Shown here one piece after another: positions 60,117 to 64,000 of a stretch of 64,000 nt of DNA; position 1 is the first letter of the stretch; each line of letters starts with the position of its first letter. The notes beneath the pieces are model-generated. The model was given only the letters and a program-made list of their open reading frames with translations. It did not search any database and was not told where the DNA came from. Origin of the DNA: Roseococcus pinisoli (GTDB lineage Bacteria; Pseudomonadota; Alphaproteobacteria; Acetobacterales; Acetobacteraceae); the NCBI RefSeq assembly GCF_018413645.1, contig NZ_JAHCDA010000001.1, positions 1,302,001-1,366,000 of the forward strand, read 5' to 3'. Both the position numbers and the translations under genes were made by a program.

Positions 60117-60781
60117 GGCCGGGCGCCGAAGATCGCCGAGCCGACGCGGACCAGCGTCGCGCCTTCCTCGATGGCGGTCTCGAAGTCGCCGCTCATCCCC
60201 ATGGAGATCCGGGAAAGCCCGTGGTCCCGCGCCATCGCCGCCAGGGCCGCGAAATGGGGGCGCGGATCCCCTTCCGCGGGCGGGATGCACATGAGGCCGA
60301 TGACGGGCAGGTCCCATTCCTCGCGGCAGGCGCGGAGGAAGGCGTCGGCTTCCTGGCGCGGCACGCCGGACTTCTGCGGCTCGTCGCCGATATTGACCTG
60401 GACCATCAGCTCCGGCCGCCGATTCTCCTTCACCATGGCCTCGGCGATCGCCTGGGCCAGCTTGGGCCGGTCGAGGCTTTCGATGACGTCGGCCAGGCGG
60501 ACCGCGTCGCGCGCCTTGTTGGTCTGCAGTCCGCCGATGATGTGCAGACGCATGGCCGGATGGCCCTCGCGGAGGCCGGGGAACTTTGTCGCGGCCTCCT
60601 GCACGCGATTCTCGCCGAAGACCGTCTGCCCGGCCGCCAGCGCGGCGGCGACCGCCTCCGCCGGATGGGTCTTGGAGACGGCCACGAGGGTGACCTCCGC
60701 CGGATCGCGGCCGGCCCTGCGGGCGGCGCTCTCGATTCGGGCGTGGATTCGGGCGAGGTTCCGGGAGATGTCGTCGAGCAT
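60098..60781 (-). CDS. yggS: PLP homeostasis protein YggS/PLPBP
   Basis: A fold-III PLP-binding protein of 227 residues that helps maintain vitamin B6 and amino acid balance. Lys37 in LVAVSKTHPAEAV binds PLP. FGENRVQEAATKFP, HIIGGLQTNKARDAV and RISMGMSGDFETAIEEGATLVRVGSAIFG (in parts) are diagnostic. Here IIGGLQTNK replaces the common FIGxLQxNK. The start codon overlaps that of the next gene on the opposite strand. Confidence 0.93.
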   Translation of the reverse strand: MLDDISRNLARIHARIESAARRAGRDPAEVTLVAVSKTHPAEAVAAALAAGQTVFGENRVQEAATKFPGLREGHPAMRLHIIGGLQTNKARDAVRLADVIESLDRPKLAQAIAEAMVKENRRPELMVQVNIGDEPQKSGVPRQEADAFLRACREEWDLPVIGLMCIPPAEGDPRPHFAALAAMARDHGLSRISMGMSGDFETAIEEGATLVRVGSAIFGARPQPVGG

Positions 60782-61397
60782 GTTGCATAGAATACGGAGA
60801 GGGGCGCGCGGCGCCAGGGTGCCCGGCCTGTGGCTCCTGAGCGATCCCGTGCGGCTGCCGGACCCGTCGTCCCGGCTGTCCGGCCTGCCGCGGGGCTCGG
60901 CCGTGCTGCTGCGGGGTGCCGCGCCCGAGGTCGCGCGGCGGGTGGCGCGCCTCTGCCGGGAGAAGGGGCTCGTCCTGCTGGTCGGGGGCGACGGGCGGGC
61001 GGCGCTGCGGCTGGGGGCGGGGCTGCATGTCCCGGACCGCGCGGAATGCCGTCACCTGCTGCCTTTCCTGTTGAACAGAAAAGGAAAAATCCTCTCGGGC
61101 GCCGTACATGGGCGCGTCGGGGTGGCGCGGGTCAGGCGGCTCAGGGCGGAGGCGGCCCTCGTCTCCCCCGCCTTTCCGACGGCGAGCCATCCCGGCGCGC
61201 CCGCGCTCGGTCCCTTCCGGTGGGGCGCCCTGGCGCGAGCGGCCGCTCGGCCGGCGGTGGCGCTGGGGGGAATGACCGCTCTCAGCGCGCGGCGGCTGCC
61301 CCGGACACGGCTGGCCGGATGGGCCGCGATCGGGGCGTGGCAGGGGCATGTGTCGCTTCGGCCACAGTGTCTCAGAGAAGTCGCGCTCCGGCGATGA
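60780..61397 (+). CDS. Thiamine-phosphate-synthase-like (ThiE/TenI) protein
   Basis: A 205-residue protein of the TenI/ThiE fold. VPGLWLLSDPVRLPDP at the start matches the (LYL)ITD(P) N-terminus, and FRWGALARAAARPAVALGGMTALSARRL matches the vALGGI phosphate-binding end (in parts). The central region lacks the G-Q-x-D-x-P motif of true ThiE, so it may have another role, as TenI does. ATG 60780 is used; GTG 60819 is an alternative. There is no intergenic space to yggS. Confidence 0.7.
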   Translation: MLHRIRRGARGARVPGLWLLSDPVRLPDPSSRLSGLPRGSAVLLRGAAPEVARRVARLCREKGLVLLVGGDGRAALRLGAGLHVPDRAECRHLLPFLLNRKGKILSGAVHGRVGVARVRRLRAEAALVSPAFPTASHPGAPALGPFRWGALARAAARPAVALGGMTALSARRLPRTRLAGWAAIGAWQGHVSLRPQCLREVALRR

Positions 61398-61583
61398 TGT
61401 CGGTTGCCCGCCCGTAACACGCCAACGCATAGTCCGCCCCGGACCCAAGTGATCGTTGATCTTGGCGCGTAACGGTAAAGCCCGGAACGCCGAGAGACGG
61501 GGGTTACGGCCTCACCCAGGGATGGGGGGGGAGGGTCAGGGGAACAAAGCCGGTCTCGGCCGGCGCGTGAGGAGAGTTTGAAC

Positions 61584-63017
61584 ATGCGCAAGATTTTGCT
61601 GGGCACGACGGCAGTCGTCTCGGCGGTCGTGGGCGCTGCCGTCATGGCACCCCAGGCCTCCGCTCAGGAAGCGCCGACCGTTCGTATCGGTGGCTTCTTC
61701 CGGGCCTATTATGGTTACACGCAGCAGACCGGCCGTACCTCGGTGACCTCGACGGGTCTTCCGCAGAACGTCGGCGGCGGCACCGAGAACATCCCGGGCG
61801 TTGCTCCCAGCACGACCTCGACCAACAACATCGCCCGCCTCAGCAAGTCCGACATCTCGACCGACGCCGGCATCGACGTCATCGTGTCCGGCAAGCTGGC
61901 CAATGGCCTGACCTACGGTGCGACGATCTCTCTGAACAGCGGTGGCCTCGAAGGCCGTCAGATCGTTCAGGGCCGCGCCAGCGCCGGCAAGACCACGGTC
62001 GCCGTCGACGAGATGTACGCCTACATCGCGCATCCCCGCTTCGGTCAGGTCCGCTTCGGTGACGAAGACGGCGTCATGGGCGGCCTGATGAACTCGGGTT
62101 GGGTGCAGGGCTTCGGTACGGGCGGCGTGCACGGCTCGTGGGAGAGCTTCGTGACCCGTCAGGGCGGTGGCCGCACGATGACCGCTCCGGGCGGCATCGG
62201 TGACGCCTCCAAGATCATCTACATGTCCCCGCAGTTCTTCGGCTTCGACTTCGGTGCGAGCTTTGCCCCGAACGCGAACAGCGGCCGTGACACGGGCTGC
62301 CCGAACAACGCCAGCTCCGGCTACTGCGACAGCGCCTACGCCTTCTCCGGCGCGCGGAACTTCGGCATCTACGCCGCTGGTCCGGAAATGGCCGTGAAGC
62401 GTAACGAGATCCAGGCCGCCCTCCGCTGGCGTGGCAACCTGGCCGGCGTCGGCCTGGCCGCGACGGTTGGTTACATCGGCTCCGGCTCGGCTCGCGATAT
62501 CTCGACCGGTGGCGCGCAGACCCGCGTGTTCAACGGCCTGAACATCTGGCAGGCCGGCGTGCAGGCCAGCGCCTACGGCTTCACCGTCGGTGCGGCCTAC
62601 ACCTACGGCGACTACAACTTCTTCTGGGGCAACACCCAGCGCGGTGATCGTCCGGGCGAGCAGCTGGTCGTCGGCGGCCAGTACACGGCCGGCCCCTTCA
62701 CGGTTGGTACGAACTTCGTGACCGGCCTCTTCGAGGGTGGCAGCCGCACGAACTGGGTTGACAGCACGACCGGTCCGCTGACGCAGGCTTCCTGCCGTCC
62801 GGCGACGCCGGGTGTGTCCAACAACTGCGCCGGTATGCGCCGTTGGGGCGTGTCCGTGGGTGGCAACTATCGCCTCGCCCCCGGCATGGACCTGATCGCT
62901 GAGTGGGTTCACTACTCGGTGCGTGAGCAGGGCCGTGACCTCGACCCGAACCGCCCTGGCATCCAGAGCCGTTCGTTCAGCGACGTCTTCCTGGTCGGTA
63001 CGCGTATCGCCTTCTAA
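61584..63017 (+). CDS. Outer-membrane porin
   Basis: A 477-residue beta-barrel porin. The signal peptide (MRKILLGTTAVVSAVVGAAV to ASAQ) precedes a barrel of alternating strands starting VRIGGFFRAYYGYTQQTGR. The strands end with the terminal Phe in VFLVGTRIAF, as needed for outer-membrane assembly. Codons use more GGT, CGT and ATC-rich choices than its neighbours, a mark of very high expression. GGAGAG precedes the ATG. A strong terminator follows. It forms a general diffusion channel; specificity is not evident. Confidence 0.9.
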   Translation: MRKILLGTTAVVSAVVGAAVMAPQASAQEAPTVRIGGFFRAYYGYTQQTGRTSVTSTGLPQNVGGGTENIPGVAPSTTSTNNIARLSKSDISTDAGIDVIVSGKLANGLTYGATISLNSGGLEGRQIVQGRASAGKTTVAVDEMYAYIAHPRFGQVRFGDEDGVMGGLMNSGWVQGFGTGGVHGSWESFVTRQGGGRTMTAPGGIGDASKIIYMSPQFFGFDFGASFAPNANSGRDTGCPNNASSGYCDSAYAFSGARNFGIYAAGPEMAVKRNEIQAALRWRGNLAGVGLAATVGYIGSGSARDISTGGAQTRVFNGLNIWQAGVQASAYGFTVGAAYTYGDYNFFWGNTQRGDRPGEQLVVGGQYTAGPFTVGTNFVTGLFEGGSRTNWVDSTTGPLTQASCRPATPGVSNNCAGMRRWGVSVGGNYRLAPGMDLIAEWVHYSVREQGRDLDPNRPGIQSRSFSDVFLVGTRIAF

Positions 63018-63042
63018 GGCAGTCACCTTCTCGTGACGGATC

Positions 63043-63068
63043 GGGGCGGCAGGGCAACCTGTCGCCCC
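63043..63068 (+). terminator. Rho-independent terminator after the porin
   Basis: GGGGCGGCAGG-GCAA-CCTGTCGCCCC with TTTTCTTTT after it. One G-T pair lies in an otherwise perfect stem. Confidence 0.9.
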
Positions 63069-63104
63069 TTTTCTTTTGCAAGGCCGTCGCCTAGAAGCGC
63101 AGCC

Positions 63105-63662
63105 ATGACACACGTATCCCGTCCGATTCTCGTGCTCGGCGTCGGCCTTCTCGCCCTTGCGGCCTGTTCGGGCGGCCGGCAGGTTCGGAACGACGAATAC
63201 GGCACCGACAGCGCCCGCGAGCTCACCCTTCGCCAGACGGGGTCGAACTCCTCCACCTCCGGCATCGTCGTCTTCGGCGTCGATCGTTCGCGCGAGGCGC
63301 AGGGCGGCGGTGGCACCGGCGCCAATGCGGGCGGCGGCGGGATGACGGTGAACGCCTTCCTCTGGCGCGCCACCCTGGACACGCTTTCCTTCATGCCGCT
63401 GGCCAGCGCCGATCCCTTCGGCGGGGTCATCATCACCGACTGGTACTCGCCGCCGCAGGCCGAGGGCGAGCGCTTCAAGGCGACGGCCTATGTCATCGGC
63501 CGCCAGCTCCGCTCCGACGGCGTGCGCGTGCAGATCTTCCGGCAGGTGAACCGTGGCGGCGCCTGGACTGATGCCCCGGCCTCCTCGGCGACGAATTCCG
63601 AGATGGAGGACCGCGTCCTCGCTCGCGCCCGCGAGCTGCGGAGCCAGTCGGCCGGCCGCTAA
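63105..63662 (+). CDS. DUF3576 lipoprotein
   Basis: A 185-residue lipoprotein of the DUF3576 family. The lipobox is LAAC in LVLGVGLLALAACSGG, so Cys21 is lipidated. The family block is AFLWRATLDTLSFMPLASADPFGGVIITDWYS (in parts) and ERFKATAYVIGRQLRSDGVRVQIFRQV. DUF3576 genes commonly precede leuS in Alphaproteobacteria, as here. Its role is not known; envelope assembly is a reasonable inference because lptE usually follows leuS. Confidence 0.88.
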   Translation: MTHVSRPILVLGVGLLALAACSGGRQVRNDEYGTDSARELTLRQTGSNSSTSGIVVFGVDRSREAQGGGGTGANAGGGGMTVNAFLWRATLDTLSFMPLASADPFGGVIITDWYSPPQAEGERFKATAYVIGRQLRSDGVRVQIFRQVNRGGAWTDAPASSATNSEMEDRVLARARELRSQSAGR

Positions 63663-63844
63663 GGCCGCCACTTCTGCTTTCCTGATCCCCCGCCGGTTGA
63701 GCGGGCTGTGACCGGCTGGCGCTCCGCCACGGTCGTCCCGCGGGAGAGCCGCGTGCGCTGAAGGGCCGCCCTCGTGTCCAGCATGCCAGCATCTGCGCGA
63801 TGCCGGCTTGAGGTGGCGGCGGGGCGGCCCTATTCAGGGGCGTC

Positions 63845-64000
63845 ATGCCCGATACGCCCCATCCCGTCGCCGCGATCGCGGCCGCCGATCGTTATGATTT
63901 CGCCGCCGCCGAGCCGCGCTGGCAAAGCGCGTGGGAGGAAGCCGCCTGCTTCTCCGTGCCCGACGTGCCGCCGGCCGGCGCGAAGAAGTACTATGTGCTC
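63845..64000 (+). CDS. leuS: Leucyl-tRNA synthetase, N-terminal fragment (cut by window edge)
   Basis: The first 52 codons of leuS. RYDFAAAEPRWQSAWEEAACF and KKYYVL match the LeuRS N-terminus, in which YVL is followed by the MFPYPSG nucleotide-binding motif outside the window. It charges tRNA-Leu. The position directly after the DUF3576 gene is the normal alphaproteobacterial order. Confidence 0.9.
   Translation, partial: MPDTPHPVAAIAAADRYDFAAAEPRWQSAWEEAACFSVPDVPPAGAKKYYVL

Noticed and set aside
1-64000. tRNA, rRNA, CRISPR arrays and transposons
   Set aside because: I read the gaps between genes and saw no cloverleaf-like or repeat-spacer structure and no transposase; a tRNAscan or CRISPR search would settle it.

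Overview
The window is high-GC DNA from an alphaproteobacterium, most likely a motile Rhodospirillales of the Acetobacteraceae (Roseomonas-like). This rests on the hrcA-grpE pair, the alphaproteobacterial flagellar genes flbT and flbD, a SAM-II riboswitch in front of metZ, a GTTC-N7-GTTC LexA-type site, and the DUF3576 lipoprotein next to leuS. The genus is inferred, because no rRNA is present. I saw no rRNA, tRNA, CRISPR array, transposase or integrase.

Positions 1-2970 look like an accessory, phage-flavoured stretch of small genes. It has a phage-type zinc-binding protein cut by the left edge, a small helix-turn-helix protein and a 69-residue protein behind a perfect palindromic operator. 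These are followed by a remnant of an SOS-response-associated peptidase (SRAP/YedK), a LexA-type box driving an unknown gene, and several tiny ORFs. A leader full of hairpins (2833-2940) separates this island from maeB.

Positions 2969-16405 are mostly housekeeping: malic enzyme (maeB), hrcA-grpE (convergent with maeB across a strong terminator), rph-rdgB, a DUF2252 protein, a three-subunit molybdenum hydroxylase operon (FAD, 2Fe-2S and Mo subunits), an alcohol dehydrogenase coupled to a lipid A acyltransferase, and exoD. Positions 16559-18576 hold a family III CoA-transferase and an enoyl-CoA hydratase.

Positions 18731-34764 are a flagellar cluster. flgE, flgK, flgL, flbT and a DUF1217 gene run leftward. 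fliK-flgD and fliF-fliG-fliN-flbD-flhA-flhF-flhG run rightward. Sigma-54-type promoters lie between flgE and fliK (one in each direction) and in front of fliF, matching the FlbD-type sigma-54 activator encoded here.

Positions 34816-49457 hold a NIPSNAP protein, a trehalose operon (otsB, a GH15 hydrolase, otsA), ferredoxin-NADP reductase, acetyltransferases, a 52-codon membrane protein, a secreted phytase-like esterase, an amidase, fabD and fabG split by an acetyltransferase and with no acpP after them, and a peptide-binding protein paired with an M20 deacylase.

Positions 49623-54779 carry methionine-cycle and nearby genes: ahcY behind an AT-rich palindrome, an Hpt phosphotransfer protein, and metZ-LysE exporter-apaG under a SAM-II riboswitch, followed by folE. 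Positions 55179-58168 encode a histidine kinase, response regulator and PepSY protein divergent from a small membrane protein. The 303-base gap between the last two holds three copies of an 11-bp-period CTGAAC/CTGAAT direct repeat, a probable binding site of the regulator. The right end carries a RutE-like reductase, a NifU protein, yggS, a thiamine-phosphate-synthase-like protein, an abundant porin, a DUF3576 lipoprotein and the start of leuS. Several downstream genes begin with a GTG that overlaps the previous TGA stop, pointing to widespread translational coupling.
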